Positions 17,265 to 27,578 are shown, counted from the first letter of the stretch. The stretch is 64,000 nucleotides of DNA from QHXQ01 sp963788965 (GCA_963788965.1 CAWBIK010000004.1:62001-126000), one strand, 5' to 3'. Translations and numbers: made by a program. The notes: generated by a model not told the origin, from the sequence alone.

Positions 17265-17738
17265 TCACCACTGATCGTAAGTTGTTTGACCGTCGAGGGC
17301 CGTTTCGGTCGAGAAGCTGTGTACGTCGGTTATGCCTTGCCCGTTCTCGGACGAGTTCGGATCGGGGCCGGTGGTTTGATTCCACTCGGCGCGACCCGTG
17401 ATCGGATCGACGGGTATTTCGCGCATATAGCCGGCGCTGACCAACTCGTCGAGCGTCTGCGGCAGTTTGCCTTTGTCCGCGCCGTACTGGTCGAGCATCT
17501 TGCGCATCTGGAATAGATCGTCGCGCAGCACGGACTCGCGCGCTTGCTGCACGGTGCGCTGATACTGCGGCAAGATGATGACCGCCAGCACGATGATGAT
17601 CGAGATAACGATCATCAATTCAAGCAGTGTAAAGCCGCGCGCTTGCGGATCGCGGATGACGGATTGCGGATGGGAAATCAGCAATCTGCGGCTCCGCGCT
17701 TTGAAAGGTGCAATCCGCAATCCGCAATCCGCAATCAT
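17265..17738 (-). CDS. GspG-like pseudopilin
   Basis: The mature part begins at GFTLLELMIVISIIIVLAVI, the type IV prepilin cleavage motif with Glu at +5. It then has the GspG-type pattern DLFQMRKMLDQYGADKGKLPQTLDELVSAGYMREIPVDPITG. The C-terminal part repeats the ETALDGQTTYDQW theme also seen in the next pseudopilin. The only in-frame ATG is at 17738, which makes an unusual 35-residue leader that is translated from an intergenic hairpin repeat. Either the repeat supplies the leader or a non-ATG start nearer the cleavage site is used. Confidence 0.85.
   Translation of the reverse strand: MIADCGLRIAPFKARSRRLLISHPQSVIRDPQARGFTLLELMIVISIIIVLAVIILPQYQRTVQQARESVLRDDLFQMRKMLDQYGADKGKLPQTLDELVSAGYMREIPVDPITGRAEWNQTTGPDPNSSENGQGITDVHSFSTETALDGQTTYDQW
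17644..17738. repeat. Word-built hairpin (GCGGAT type) overlapping a pseudopilin leader
   Basis: Words GCGGATCGCGGATGACGG on the left pair with repeated CAATCCG words on the right (17711-17736). It overlaps the first 30 or so codons of the downstream pseudopilin gene. Confidence 0.65.
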
Positions 17739-17745
17739 AATTCTC

Positions 17746-18481
17746 TTACCAGTCCTTATATTTCGTGCCGTCGAGCGCCGTCTCTTCGGACTTGGAGGAT
17801 ATGTCGAAGAGGCCTGCGTCCGTGTTGTCGGAGCATGTTTCGGGGTCGTCGAACGGCGAATGCAGACACCAATCTTTCGTGCCGGTGATCGGATCGATTG
17901 GAATACCGCGCAGGTAAACTTTCTTCTTGTTCGCCAGCAAGCCGCCCTTCGACACGTCCGACTCTTGCTTCAGGTCGCCGGGCACGCCGCCCGCTTGCTG
18001 CATGCGCGGGACGACGCTCACGCCCGCCACCAGCGTCTCCAAACTCGGCGGATAGTACAGGATGTTTTCCGGCCCGAAGACCGTCGGGTCGGCGATGATC
18101 ACGCGGCTGCGCGGATCGGCGGCCGCCCCGCGTTCGGTTGGTTCGGCTGGTTTGGCACAGGGTTGGCGGCTGGCGTGCCGAGCCCGCCGGGCGCAGCGTT
18201 CTGCATCCCCACGGTGTCGCGCTTGAACTCCTTGATCGCCTCGCGCATCGAGCGCAACGACTCACGCAGTTGATATTCGCGCTGCCGCTTCACAGCCGTC
18301 TTGACCAACGGAATAATGCCGACACTCAGAATCGCCAACACCGTCATCGTGATGACCAACTCGATCAGCGTCCAGCCGCCCGCAGAGTTAGCACGCGGCC
18401 GTCGGCGGCCGCCGTGAACGCACGTCGTCGCGGTGCTTCATCCGGCCGAGCCGTCAACTTTTTCTGATCGCCTTGTGCCAT
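17746..18481 (-). CDS. Pseudopilin (GspG/GspH-like), frame broken twice (near 18398 and 18122)
   Basis: Three frames form one gene. It starts at the ATG at 18481 (MAQGDQKKLTARPDE), shifts near 18397-18400 into the prepilin motif GGWTLIELVITMTVLAIL, continues to KRDTVGMQNAAPGGLG, then shifts near 18118-18128 into DPRSRVIIADPTVFGPENILYYPPSLETLVAG and ends KYKDW at 17746. One missing base at each of two GGCC sites restores about 245 residues. It follows the secretin gene by 11 bp. It would be a minor or major pseudopilin of the secretion system. Confidence 0.72.
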
Positions 18482-18492
18482 CTGTCTATCGC

Positions 18493-21192
18493 CTACTGTT
18501 TCACCACCAAGCGTGTCTGCGCCAGTTGCGGTGCGACGCTGCGCCCGTCAGCGGCCATGAAGTGGACGCCCGATTGCTCGAAGGTGATGTCGCCCGCGCC
18601 GAGCGCGAGGGCTTCGACCTCGACAAAGAGCAGCACGCCCATGCCGTTGATCGGCATACCGGCGGCGGGCGCGATGACTGTGAGCAACGACCCCATCGGA
18701 TCAATCGACTGTGTGAGCGACGCGCCGCTCGCGGGGCCGTCGAACAGGTTGCCTTTCGCCACCGAGCGCACGGCGAAGACGCGCGGATCGAAGCGCAGCG
18801 TGGTCGCCGCGAGATTGAGCGGCGTCCCCGTCTTGATCAGAATCATCAATCGCTGTCGCTCGCCGACGCGCATCTCCGGTTGATTGGACATGATCATCAG
18901 GGCCGCGCCGGAAGCTACAAGCGCCGGAGCCGCAGGCACGGGCGACGCGACGCGGTTCAAGACCGCAGGCACGGCCACCGTTGCGGCCGCAGGTGGTGGC
19001 ACATCCGGCAGAGTACTTACATCCACGGCCGGCGACGCGTTCGTGTTCGACGCGGGCACAAATGAAGCGCCCATGATCATGTTGGTCGTCAACGCGGCCG
19101 GGATGTTGGGCGCTAACGTGTTTGTCGCAGTCGTCGGTGCGGCGCTGCTCGCGTTGGTGTTGGTTGCGTTCGCGGCTGCGGTCAATGCGGCCGGGGCGGG
19201 CACGAAGGACGGCTGCTCGGCGGCCTCGACCGCTGCTTTGGTCGGCACGACCACGCTCGTCTCGGTCGGCAGCGCCCGCGCGGCTGCAAGTTGATCGTCG
19301 CGGTCGGCGGCGACGAGGAAAGCTTCAAGCGATTGGCTGGTGGGCGATTGCAGCGTGCCGCTTTCGCGCATCTCCAAATCTTCCGGCGTGATGGAGGGCG
19401 CACGCAGCACGCGCGGCGTCACCGTCACCACCACGTCCGAGTTGCTGTCGCTCTTGGTCGGTGTGGCGAACAGGCGACCAAGCACAGGAATCAGACCGAG
19501 CAAGGGCACGCCGCGCCGGCCTTCCGCCTGCTTGTCCTGCGCGACCGAAGCGATCATCATCGTGCGATTGTTCGGGATGCGCGCTTTGCCGCTGATGCTG
19601 CGCTGGCTGAAGGTCGGCGTCAGGTTCGACGCGCCGCCGATCACGTCGTTCGACTCGATCTCCATCTTCACTTCCACGTCCTGATTCGGGAAGACGCGCG
19701 GCTGAAACTTCAAGATCAAACCTGTGTCTTGATACTGAATGACGGGATAGCCGCCGCCGAAGATGCCGTTCGTCGCGCCCCCGGTCGCGCCCGTCCCCGC
19801 GCCGACGCCCGTGCCGAGATAAGGCGTAACGGATGCGGTCTGCACAGGCACTTTCTGCCCGATGCGCGTAGTTGATTGCTCGTCATCGAAGGCGTGTACT
19901 TGCGTCGAAGCGAGCAGGCGCGAGTTGTCTTTGGATTGGAACAGACTAACGGTTGAACCGGGCAACAGGAACGCGCCGCCGATGACGTTCAACAGGCTCG
20001 ACGTTGTGCCCGTGCCTGTGCCTTTACCAGTGCCCGTCGTTGCGCCGCCGAGCACCTGCGCGCCACGCGCGAAGGTGAGCGTGCCGGGCAGTATGCCGCC
20101 CAAGTTGGTCAGCCCCGTCTGGTCGCCGATCTGGTTGCCGATCTGCAACAGGTTGTTGCGCGACACCTCGTAGATGTTCACGTCCATCACGACTTCGGCG
20201 CGATCCTTGTCCACGCTGTTCAAGAGTTGCGCGATGAGCCGGATGTTTTCAGGCGTGTCGCGCACGGTGATGCTGTTGGTCTGTTTGTTGGGCACGACCT
20301 GCGGCTGGCGACCGGCGTTGGGCGGCAGCGCCGATTGAATGAGCGAGCGCGCTTCGTTCGGATCGGTGTTCGACAGATAGAAGGTGCGCAGGACCAACTG
20401 CTGATACTGCGGCCGCTTCGACGAGTCGGCCACGAGAATCGTGCGCCGGTCGAGCTTCTGGAAGAACAGACCTTGCGCGAGGAAGATGTGATCGAGCGCG
20501 CGCGCCGTCGTCACGTCGCGCAGTTGAATGTTGAGCGTGCGTTTCGGAAAGTCGCGGTCGAAGATGACGTTGAGATTGAGTTCGTTGGCCAGTTGGCGAA
20601 TGTAAGTTTCAAGGTCGCCGTTGAAGTTGACGACGCGCAACTGCTCGCTGCGCCCTGTCACCGTCGGCACTTGCAGCGCCGTCACGCCACCCACGCGATA
20701 AGTGGCGGGCATGACGCCCGCGCCGTCCGTCGCGGCCACGGCGCGGCCAATCGCGCCGTTCGTGTTGCCGTTGGGCGGAGTCGTACCGTTGCGGCTGCCT
20801 TCCTTCTCGCGTTGCAGGCGCAACATGCGCTCCATCTCGGAGGCGGCCAGTTCGTTGATCGGATCGTAGCCGTAAGCCATGCGGAAGGCGTTATAAGCGC
20901 CGACGTAATCGCCCTGCTCGGCCAGACTGCGCCCCTGCTCCATGAACCGCTGCGATGCGTTGAAGACGGCGCGGCGATAGTGCAACTGATACTCGATGTC
21001 CGAGGGGCTGGCGGCAACGGCGAGCGCAAACTCCTGCGCGGCGCGTTCCCACTGCTGCATCTTCTCGAACTCGATGCCGCGGTTGTAATTCTTCTCGCCC
21101 TTCTTCGCCAGCGCCGCGATGGGCGCAAACAGCAGGCAGCAGATCATAGCGAGCGCGGCAAGCGCACGCGCGGAGGAGTTGTTAGACTTCAT
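18493..21192 (-). CDS. gspD: Secretin (GspD/PilQ family) with N-terminal TPR and C-terminal cohesin-like domain
   Basis: 899 residues from the ATG at 21192 (GAGGATC site); a longer frame from 21219 lacks such a site. In order: signal peptide; TPR-like repeats (NYNRGIEFEKMQQWERAAQEFALAV); an N0/STN-like domain (LNLNVIFDRDFPKRTLNIQL); N1-type domains; the secretin core (VPLLGLIPVLGRLFATPTKSDSNSDVVVTVTPRVLR). After a long Ala/Thr/Asn linker, the last 140 residues resemble a cohesin domain (GERQRLMILIKTG, TTLRFDPRVFAVRSV). It forms the outer-membrane channel. It lies between the ATPase gene and the pseudopilins. Confidence 0.9.
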   Translation of the reverse strand: MKSNNSSARALAALAMICCLLFAPIAALAKKGEKNYNRGIEFEKMQQWERAAQEFALAVAASPSDIEYQLHYRRAVFNASQRFMEQGRSLAEQGDYVGAYNAFRMAYGYDPINELAASEMERMLRLQREKEGSRNGTTPPNGNTNGAIGRAVAATDGAGVMPATYRVGGVTALQVPTVTGRSEQLRVVNFNGDLETYIRQLANELNLNVIFDRDFPKRTLNIQLRDVTTARALDHIFLAQGLFFQKLDRRTILVADSSKRPQYQQLVLRTFYLSNTDPNEARSLIQSALPPNAGRQPQVVPNKQTNSITVRDTPENIRLIAQLLNSVDKDRAEVVMDVNIYEVSRNNLLQIGNQIGDQTGLTNLGGILPGTLTFARGAQVLGGATTGTGKGTGTGTTSSLLNVIGGAFLLPGSTVSLFQSKDNSRLLASTQVHAFDDEQSTTRIGQKVPVQTASVTPYLGTGVGAGTGATGGATNGIFGGGYPVIQYQDTGLILKFQPRVFPNQDVEVKMEIESNDVIGGASNLTPTFSQRSISGKARIPNNRTMMIASVAQDKQAEGRRGVPLLGLIPVLGRLFATPTKSDSNSDVVVTVTPRVLRAPSITPEDLEMRESGTLQSPTSQSLEAFLVAADRDDQLAAARALPTETSVVVPTKAAVEAAEQPSFVPAPAALTAAANATNTNASSAAPTTATNTLAPNIPAALTTNMIMGASFVPASNTNASPAVDVSTLPDVPPPAAATVAVPAVLNRVASPVPAAPALVASGAALMIMSNQPEMRVGERQRLMILIKTGTPLNLAATTLRFDPRVFAVRSVAKGNLFDGPASGASLTQSIDPMGSLLTVIAPAAGMPINGMGVLLFVEVEALALGAGDITFEQSGVHFMAADGRSVAPQLAQTRLVVKQ

Positions 21193-21402
21193 TTCGATCC
21201 TCAAAACAGTGTTCAGCAAAGCAGTGTTCGGTCGGTTTGCAGTTATCAGGCTGCAAGCGTCAATAGATCAGTTGTCTCCGGGGTCGGCCCGCGTTGCCTG
21301 CGGTCTTAAACTTACACGCCGGCCGCGCAGCCCACGTTCCAGAAAGCTTGCCGCTGCGACCGCTTGTTGAATAAGCCCGACTGACCGAAGAGTATGACTT
21401 AA

Positions 21403-23130
21403 CTAGGCCGGATGGCCGTTGAGCTTGACCTCTTCGACGAACGTGACGCGGTTGATCTCGTGTAGTGTCGAGACGCCTTGAAAGACCTTCTTGAGCGCGG
21501 ACGCGCGCAAGCTCAGCAGCCCTTCGGCTTCGGCCGCGCGGCGCACTTCAGAGCCGGGCCGGCGCTCGATAATCATCTCGCGGATGTTGTCCGACAGATC
21601 GAGCAGTTCGTGGATGGCGGTGCGCCCGCGATAGCCCGTGTGGTTGCAGGCATCGCAGCCAACGCTCATGTAATAGACCTGCTCTTGATGCTCGTTGGGC
21701 CGCAAGCCCGATTCGAGCATTTCATCCTCGGCGGGCCGGTACGGTCGTTTGCAGACCTCGCACAACATGCGGATCAGCCGTTGCGCCAGCACGCAGTTCA
21801 ACGACGAGACGAAATTATACGGCTCGACGCCCATGTTCAAGAAACGACCGATCACGTCGATCACGTTGTTGGCGTGGACGGTGGTGAAGACCAGATGCCC
21901 GGTCAGCGCCGACTGGATGGCGATTTGCGCCGTCTCGTTGTCGCGGATTTCGCCGACCATGATCTTGTCCGGGTCGTGGCGCAGGATCGAACGAAGACCG
22001 CGCGCAAACGTCAGCCCCTTCTTTTCGTTGACGGGAATCTGCGTGATGCCGTGGAGTTGATACTCAACCGGGTCTTCAATCGTAATGATCTTATCTTCTT
22101 CGTTGCGAATCTCGTTGAGCGCCGCGTAGAGCGTCGTCGTCTTACCAGAGCCGGTCGGGCCGGTGACGAGTACCATGCCGTAAGGCTCGGCGATGTAGCG
22201 GCGAAACTTGCGCACGTCGTCCGGGTCGAAGCCGACGACGTTCAGATCGAGATTGCGGAACGATTCGTTGATCTGTTCCTTGTCGAGAATACGAATCACC
22301 GCGTCTTCGCCATGCACGGTCGGCATGATCGAGACGCGGAAGTCCACGTTGCGCCCTTTATAACGGACGCGAAAACGCCCGTCCTGCGGCACGCGCCGCT
22401 CGGCAATGTCCAACTCGGACATGACCTTGATGCGCGAGATCAACGTCTGATGATATGAGATGTCAATCGGATCGACCTTAGCATAGAGCGCGCCGTCGAT
22501 GCGGTACTTGACCTGCACTTCCGTATCGCGCGTCTCGATGTGAATGTCGGAAGCGCGCGACTCCATCGCGTTGAAGATGATCGTATCGACCAGCTTGATG
22601 ATCGGCGACATGTCCGAATCAGTCGCCAAGCGATCAAGATCAAGTACTTCTTCGCCGTGCTCTGTCTCTTTAACTAGCGAGATGCGAAAGCCCGACGCGG
22701 CTTCTTGCAAGACGCGCTGCGTCGCATCACCTTTGCGCAGCACCACGTCGATTGCGCCGCCGGTCGCCACATGCGGCACGATGCGCGCGCGCAAGGCGCT
22801 GGCAATTTCGTCTAACCGTTCGAGGTCGGTCGGGTCGGCCATCGCCAGATGCAGGCGGCGACCTTCGCGCCGCAAAGGCACGAACTGGTGGCGCAGCATC
22901 AACTCGACGGGGATTTCGCCCAACAGCGCATAGTCAATCGGCGACGGGCTATCGGGCGGGAGCAGATCGATGTAGGGCAGGCGATAGCGGCGGGCCAATT
23001 CCTGCGCGGCGCGCACCTCCGGCGGCAGGTGCATGTCAGGCACGCTCAACAATTCACCTGTGCGCCCGTTCTTGGGCGCGGTGGTCGTCTGCGCGTCCTG
23101 CGCCGTCATGTCTTCAAGAGAAGTCGTCAT
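21403..23130 (-). CDS. gspE: Type II secretion / type IV pilus assembly ATPase
   Basis: 575 residues. N-terminal GspE-N/MshEN-like domain (about 30-140), then the ATPase with ASDIHIE, Walker A GPTGSGKTTT (about 323-332), Asp box IIIFNAMES region, Walker B-type IMVGEIRD (390-397) and the zinc tetracysteine C457xxC460...C492xxC495, as in GspE and PilB. It powers pseudopilus assembly at the inner membrane. It lies directly downstream of gspF and upstream of gspD. Confidence 0.95.
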   Translation of the reverse strand: MTTSLEDMTAQDAQTTTAPKNGRTGELLSVPDMHLPPEVRAAQELARRYRLPYIDLLPPDSPSPIDYALLGEIPVELMLRHQFVPLRREGRRLHLAMADPTDLERLDEIASALRARIVPHVATGGAIDVVLRKGDATQRVLQEAASGFRISLVKETEHGEEVLDLDRLATDSDMSPIIKLVDTIIFNAMESRASDIHIETRDTEVQVKYRIDGALYAKVDPIDISYHQTLISRIKVMSELDIAERRVPQDGRFRVRYKGRNVDFRVSIMPTVHGEDAVIRILDKEQINESFRNLDLNVVGFDPDDVRKFRRYIAEPYGMVLVTGPTGSGKTTTLYAALNEIRNEEDKIITIEDPVEYQLHGITQIPVNEKKGLTFARGLRSILRHDPDKIMVGEIRDNETAQIAIQSALTGHLVFTTVHANNVIDVIGRFLNMGVEPYNFVSSLNCVLAQRLIRMLCEVCKRPYRPAEDEMLESGLRPNEHQEQVYYMSVGCDACNHTGYRGRTAIHELLDLSDNIREMIIERRPGSEVRRAAEAEGLLSLRASALKKVFQGVSTLHEINRVTFVEEVKLNGHPA

Positions 23131-23224
23131 AACTTACTGTGGCTGCGGTGTTCGGGAGTCGGGGGTTTTGTCTTTCAGGCCCAAGTGTGTCAGATGCGTT
23201 AAAGAGCCGGATGATTGCCCGTCT

Positions 23225-24457
23225 TTAACGCCCCGTCGAGACGTGGGAGATAGACTGCACAATCGGCAGGTAGATGGCCAACAGGATCATGATCACGACC
23301 CCGCCCATCACCAGCAGGATTGCAGGTTCAAGCACAGTCGTCAACTGTTCCAAGCGCACTTCCGACTCGGCGTCGTAGAAGCTCGCCACCTCTTCGAGCA
23401 TCTCGCGCAAACTGCCCGACCGCTCGCCCACCCCGATCATGTCCAGCCCAAGCGCCGGAATCCACCCGGCCGTCTCCAAACTCTCGGTAAACGAACGCCC
23501 TTCGCGGATCAACGGCAGGATCGAAGAACTGCGCGTGCGCAACTCCCGATTCGTGATCAACTCGGCCGCGATTTCCCACGACTCGACCAGCGTGATGCCG
23601 CCCGCCAACAGCGTCGAGAGCGAGCGCGTCACCTGCGCGATGGCCAGTTGCCGGATCAACTGCCCGGCAATCGGTATCTTCAATAGCGTCCGGTCTATGA
23701 TGACTTGCCCGGCCGGCGTGCGTGCCCAGAAGAAGAACGCCGCCGCAAGCGCGATGACCAACGGGCCGAACCAGAACACATTCGCCGCCACCCAACCCGA
23801 CGCGCCGACCACGACCGTCGTGATGAACGGCAAATCCCGGTTGAAGCCCTCGAACAGACGCGACATGCGCGGCACAACGTAGAGCGTCAAAAACGTGACC
23901 ATGCCGCCCGACGCCAGCAGCAGAAAGATCGGATAGGCCAGCGCGCCGCGAATCTTGCGTCGCACCTCGACGCCGCGCCGCATGTATGCGTTATAACGAT
24001 TCAGCACGTCGTCGAGCGCGCCGGAGCGTTCGCCCGCGAGGATCGAAGCCGTGTAGATACGCGGGAAGACAGGCCCCTGCGCCGCAAACGCCTGCGACAG
24101 CGCCATGCCGCCGCGAATCTTATCTTCCACGTCGCCCAAAACCATTCTGAGGCGCGTGCCCGCCGCCCGTCGCCTGAGCATCGCAACGGCTTGCAGGATC
24201 GGGATGCCCGCGCGGAGCAGCGCGGCGAGTTGCTGGTTGAACAGCAGGAAGTCGGCCGCCTTGATGCGGGCTTGTGTGCCGCTGCGCCCGCCGCGCGTCA
24301 GTGCCGCCGCGCCGCGTGTGCGGGGCGGGATGACGGAGAAGACGCGGAAGCCTTCGCTCTCAAGACGCACGCGCGCCTCCTGCGCCCCGGCCGCCTCGAC
24401 CGTCCGCGTCACCACCTCGCCTGCCGGCGTCCCCATGCGACAGATAAATTCAGCCAT
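23225..24457 (-). CDS. gspF: Type II secretion / type IV pilus inner-membrane platform protein
   Basis: 410 residues with two T2SSF repeats: FLLFNQQLAALLRAGIPILQAV and, in the second half, VTRSLSTLLAGGITLVESWEIAAE. Three membrane segments are visible, the last at the C terminus (AILLVMGGVVIMILLAIYLPIV). A small N-terminal domain (EFICRMGTPAGEVVTRTVEA) precedes them. It anchors the ATPase and pseudopilus. It is the first gene of the minus-strand cluster. Confidence 0.94.
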   Translation of the reverse strand: MAEFICRMGTPAGEVVTRTVEAAGAQEARVRLESEGFRVFSVIPPRTRGAAALTRGGRSGTQARIKAADFLLFNQQLAALLRAGIPILQAVAMLRRRAAGTRLRMVLGDVEDKIRGGMALSQAFAAQGPVFPRIYTASILAGERSGALDDVLNRYNAYMRRGVEVRRKIRGALAYPIFLLLASGGMVTFLTLYVVPRMSRLFEGFNRDLPFITTVVVGASGWVAANVFWFGPLVIALAAAFFFWARTPAGQVIIDRTLLKIPIAGQLIRQLAIAQVTRSLSTLLAGGITLVESWEIAAELITNRELRTRSSSILPLIREGRSFTESLETAGWIPALGLDMIGVGERSGSLREMLEEVASFYDAESEVRLEQLTTVLEPAILLVMGGVVIMILLAIYLPIVQSISHVSTGR

Positions 24458-24927
24458 CAGTTTGCTTGGTTCATTGGTTCATCGCAGCCATGAAGCAATG
24501 CGGAAAATGGATAAGGAGTATAACACGCGCCTGCCCCATGCTCACGCGGCCACATCACGCGCATACTTTACACGACGCCAGCAGCGGAAAGTTGCAGCAT
24601 CACGCCTGCTAAAACTCCGCGCCTCTTGTAACGCCCCTGAACCGCCGCCCGCGAACTTGGCGTGAACTAACGGACGACTACGCGCAACGGTTATTCGCGC
24701 CACATGAAATTATTCAGGCTTGCTTCTTGCACACGTCGGGGCTGAGTCGTACAATGCGGCTTGTTCCCGGAGTCTCCCCAACTCGCCGCGTTTGTACGGT
24801 CAGACAATATGTTGTAGTCGCGCTCGAAGCTTCCGCTCTCGGGCCGAAGTGTCAACCGCCATCGTGCGCTTATACGGTTCCGCTTCGCCGGAGTTCTCCG
24901 AGGACTCCCATGATCAGGAGGGTTTTC
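24458..24927. other. Divergent intergenic region, gspF / VWFA gene
   Basis: About 470 bp without a convincing gene. It holds the promoter at 24727-24755 for the VWFA gene and a leader of about 165 nt. Nothing else is recognised. Confidence 0.5.
24727..24755 (+). promoter_or_regulatory. Sigma-70-type promoter of the first VWFA gene
   Basis: TTGCAC at 24727-24732, a 17-bp spacer and TACAAT at 24750-24755. Confidence 0.5.
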
Positions 24928-26058
24928 ATGCGACCGCCGCGATACGTTTACGCTTACGTCGCCCCCGTGCCGCGCTCTGCGCTCGTTGCGCTGCTCATTG
25001 CCTGCGCACTCGCCTCTGCTTACGCCCAACCCAAGAAACAGGAGGCGGACGCCGCCGCCAATCAAGGTCTTGTGCCTGTCAGCACTACTGCGCCCGCGCC
25101 GTCGCCGGTCAACGCCGCAGGTGGTGGCACAACAACGGCCGGTGCGCCTGTCGCTACGACAGTTGCGGCCGCAGCCAGTGCCTCTGCCACTGTCGGCACA
25201 TCGGTCGGCAGCGACGAGCAGGTCATCGTCAACGCCGACCTCGTCGTCTTGAACGTTACGCTGACGGACATCTACGGCCGGTACGTGACCGGCATCAACA
25301 AAGATGCCTTCACCGTCCTCGATAATAAAGACCCGCAGAACATCACCTTCTTCTCCGACGAAGATGTGCCCGTCAGTCTCGGCGTCATCTTCGACGTGTC
25401 CGGCTCGATGAGCGGCGACAAGATCAGCAAGGCGCGCGAGGCCTTGCGGCACTTCGTCGACACGAGCCACGACAACGACGAGTACTTTCTGATCGGCTTC
25501 AACTCGCGCGCCCAACTGTTGATGGACAGGACGCGCGACTCGGACTCGCTGTTGTCGAAGTTGACCTTCGTGCAGACGAAGGGACAGACGGCGCTCTATG
25601 ATGCGTGCTATCTAGGCGTCGAACGCGTCACGCGCGGCGTCCATCCGAAGCGCGCGATCCTGCTCATCTCGGACGGGCAAGATAATAGTTCGCGTTATAC
25701 GTTCAGCGAACTACGCAAGATGTTGAAAGAGACGGACGTGCTGATCTATGCCATCGGCATCCTCGGCAGCGGCAGTCCGGGTGAACTCGACATCGGCGGG
25801 CAAGCACTCTTGGACGAGTTGGCGTCCGTCTCAGGCGGCAAGGCGTTCTTCCCGAACACCGGCGCGGAGATGAACGAAATCTTCGAGCGCATCGCCGTCG
25901 AGTTGCGCCATCAATATTCGATTGGCTACAAGCCGTCGAACTTCGTCAACGACGGCAAGTGGCATAAGGTTAAAGTGAAGGTCACGCCGCCGCGCGGGCT
26001 GCCGCGCTTGTACGTGCGCAGCAAAGAGGGTTACTTTGCGACCATGACCCCGCGCTGA
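24928..26058 (+). CDS. Exported VWFA-domain protein, acidobacterial type
   Basis: 376 residues from the ATG at 24928, which has a perfect AGGAGGG six bases upstream; earlier in-frame starts lack one. A signal peptide (ending SAYAQPKK) and an Ala/Thr/Pro linker precede the conserved DLVVLNVTLTDIYGRYVTGINKDAFTVLDNK segment and the VWFA domain with MIDAS DVSGSMSGDK, then ILLISDGQDNSS and QYSIGYKPSN. This is the VWFA-related acidobacterial domain family, with no proven role; metal-dependent protein binding in the periplasm is likely. Confidence 0.88.
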   Translation: MRPPRYVYAYVAPVPRSALVALLIACALASAYAQPKKQEADAAANQGLVPVSTTAPAPSPVNAAGGGTTTAGAPVATTVAAAASASATVGTSVGSDEQVIVNADLVVLNVTLTDIYGRYVTGINKDAFTVLDNKDPQNITFFSDEDVPVSLGVIFDVSGSMSGDKISKAREALRHFVDTSHDNDEYFLIGFNSRAQLLMDRTRDSDSLLSKLTFVQTKGQTALYDACYLGVERVTRGVHPKRAILLISDGQDNSSRYTFSELRKMLKETDVLIYAIGILGSGSPGELDIGGQALLDELASVSGGKAFFPNTGAEMNEIFERIAVELRHQYSIGYKPSNFVNDGKWHKVKVKVTPPRGLPRLYVRSKEGYFATMTPR

Positions 26059-26190
26059 GCCGCGCAAGGTAATTGGCAACCCGACGCGCCGCGCGCCTCT
26101 CTAAAGAAGCAGGCGCTCATCGGTAGCGCGTTACGAGATTCAGGCTCTTTGCCCCAGCCGCGCACGTAGCCGTAAGACGGTCGGCCCGTA

Positions 26191-26248
26191 AGAAGCGCCC
26201 CGCGACATCCGCCTTGCAGCAAACAGGGCGGGCGTGCCGGGCGCTTCT
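26191..26248. terminator. Possible terminator between the two VWFA genes
   Basis: 10-bp arms at 26191-26200 and 26239-26248 separated by a 38-nt GC-rich loop. The long loop and lack of a clear T-run make it a weak call. Confidence 0.35.
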
Positions 26249-26283
26249 GCTTGTGTGGTGGGGACGCGAGGAATTTATTCGTC

Positions 26284-27563
26284 ATGCTTCGTCCGCAATC
26301 TAAACGCAACCCACAGCACACATGGGCGACGCGCGCGCTCTTTGGCTTCGTCGCTGCCTTATTGATCGTCGGCAGTCTGTTGCCCACGACCAGCGCGCAG
26401 CAGCCGACCGATTCACGCCCGCGTCGCGTCGTCGGCAACACGAACCAGCAGCCATCGCGCCGACGACGACGAGTGCCGCGCCGCAACAGCAGCAGCCCGC
26501 GCGCCCGACGCCCACGCCCACCCCTGCGCCGCAGCAGAAGCCGTCCTTGCAAGTACACCCCGCGTCCGAAGCGACGCCGACGCCCACGCCGACACCCATA
26601 GGCCAAGAGATCGACCCGGACGAAGTGGTGAAGGTGGACACCGATCTCGTCAACCTGAGTGTGCGCGTGATCGACCGCAACAACCGGCCCGTGAACGATG
26701 TGCGTCAGGATGAGTTTCGCGTCTTCGAGGACAACGTGCCGCAGAAGATCGAATACTTCACGAAGGAAGAAGTGCCGATCAGCTACGGGTTGGTCGTGGA
26801 CAATTCCGGCTCAATGCGCTCGCAATTGAACACGGTCATCGACGCTGCCAAGACGATCATCAACAGCAACAAGTCGGGCGACGAGACGTTTCTCGTGCGC
26901 TTCATCGACAGCGAAAAGATCGAGGTCTTGCAGGACTTCACGCCCGACACGAACGCGCTCATGGACGCGCTCGATAATCTCTACATCGAAGGCGGGCAGA
27001 CCGCGATCATCGACGCCGTGCTGTTGTCGGCCGAACGCGCCACGAACTACAAGAAGGGCAACGATCAGAACGACCGGCGACGGCGCGCTTTGATCTTAGT
27101 CACCGACGGCGAGGATCGTGACAGCTACTATAAAGAAACGGACCTGTTCGCGCGGCTGCGCGAGATGGACGTGCAACTCTACATCATCGGCTTTACCGGC
27201 GAGTTGGACTCGCAAGGCAGCTTCATCCGCAAAAGCTCGAAGGACAAGGCCGTCGCCTTGATCAACAAGCTGGCGACCGAGACGGGCGGGCGAGCCTTCT
27301 TCCCCGCCTCGCTCTCCGAGTTGCCGCAAATCGCACAGGACATCACGCGCGACATGCGGACGCAGTACGTCATCAGCTACTACCCGACCAACAAGACGCG
27401 CGACGGCCAGTTCCACGGCATCCGCGTGCAGGTCGCCGCCAACGACAAGCGCGACAAGCGCATCGCCATCACACGCACGGGTCGCATCGCCACCGTCGGC
27501 AACATCAACGCGCCCGCGCCAACAACAACAAGCTCACGCCACAACGCAAACCCTAAGACGTAA
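26284..27563 (+). CDS. Second exported VWFA-domain protein, frame broken near 26452
   Basis: The start frame gives the signal peptide MLRPQSKRNPQ...LPTTSAQQ. The sequence then moves to another frame at about 26451-26454 and reads IAPTTTSAAPQQQQPARP, then DLVNLSVRVIDRNNRPVNDVRQDEF, the MIDAS DNSGSMRSQ, LILVTDGEDRDSYY and QYVISYYPTNKT. Adding one base joins them. A Pro/Thr/Gln-rich linker separates signal and domain. It is a paralogue of the preceding gene in tandem; both may be surface or periplasmic adhesive proteins. Confidence 0.82.
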
Positions 27564-27578
27564 CGCAACAACGAACGC

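Noticed and set aside
20227..21309. 360-codon plus-strand frame inside gspD
   Set aside because: Arg/His/Val-rich shadow of the secretin gene.
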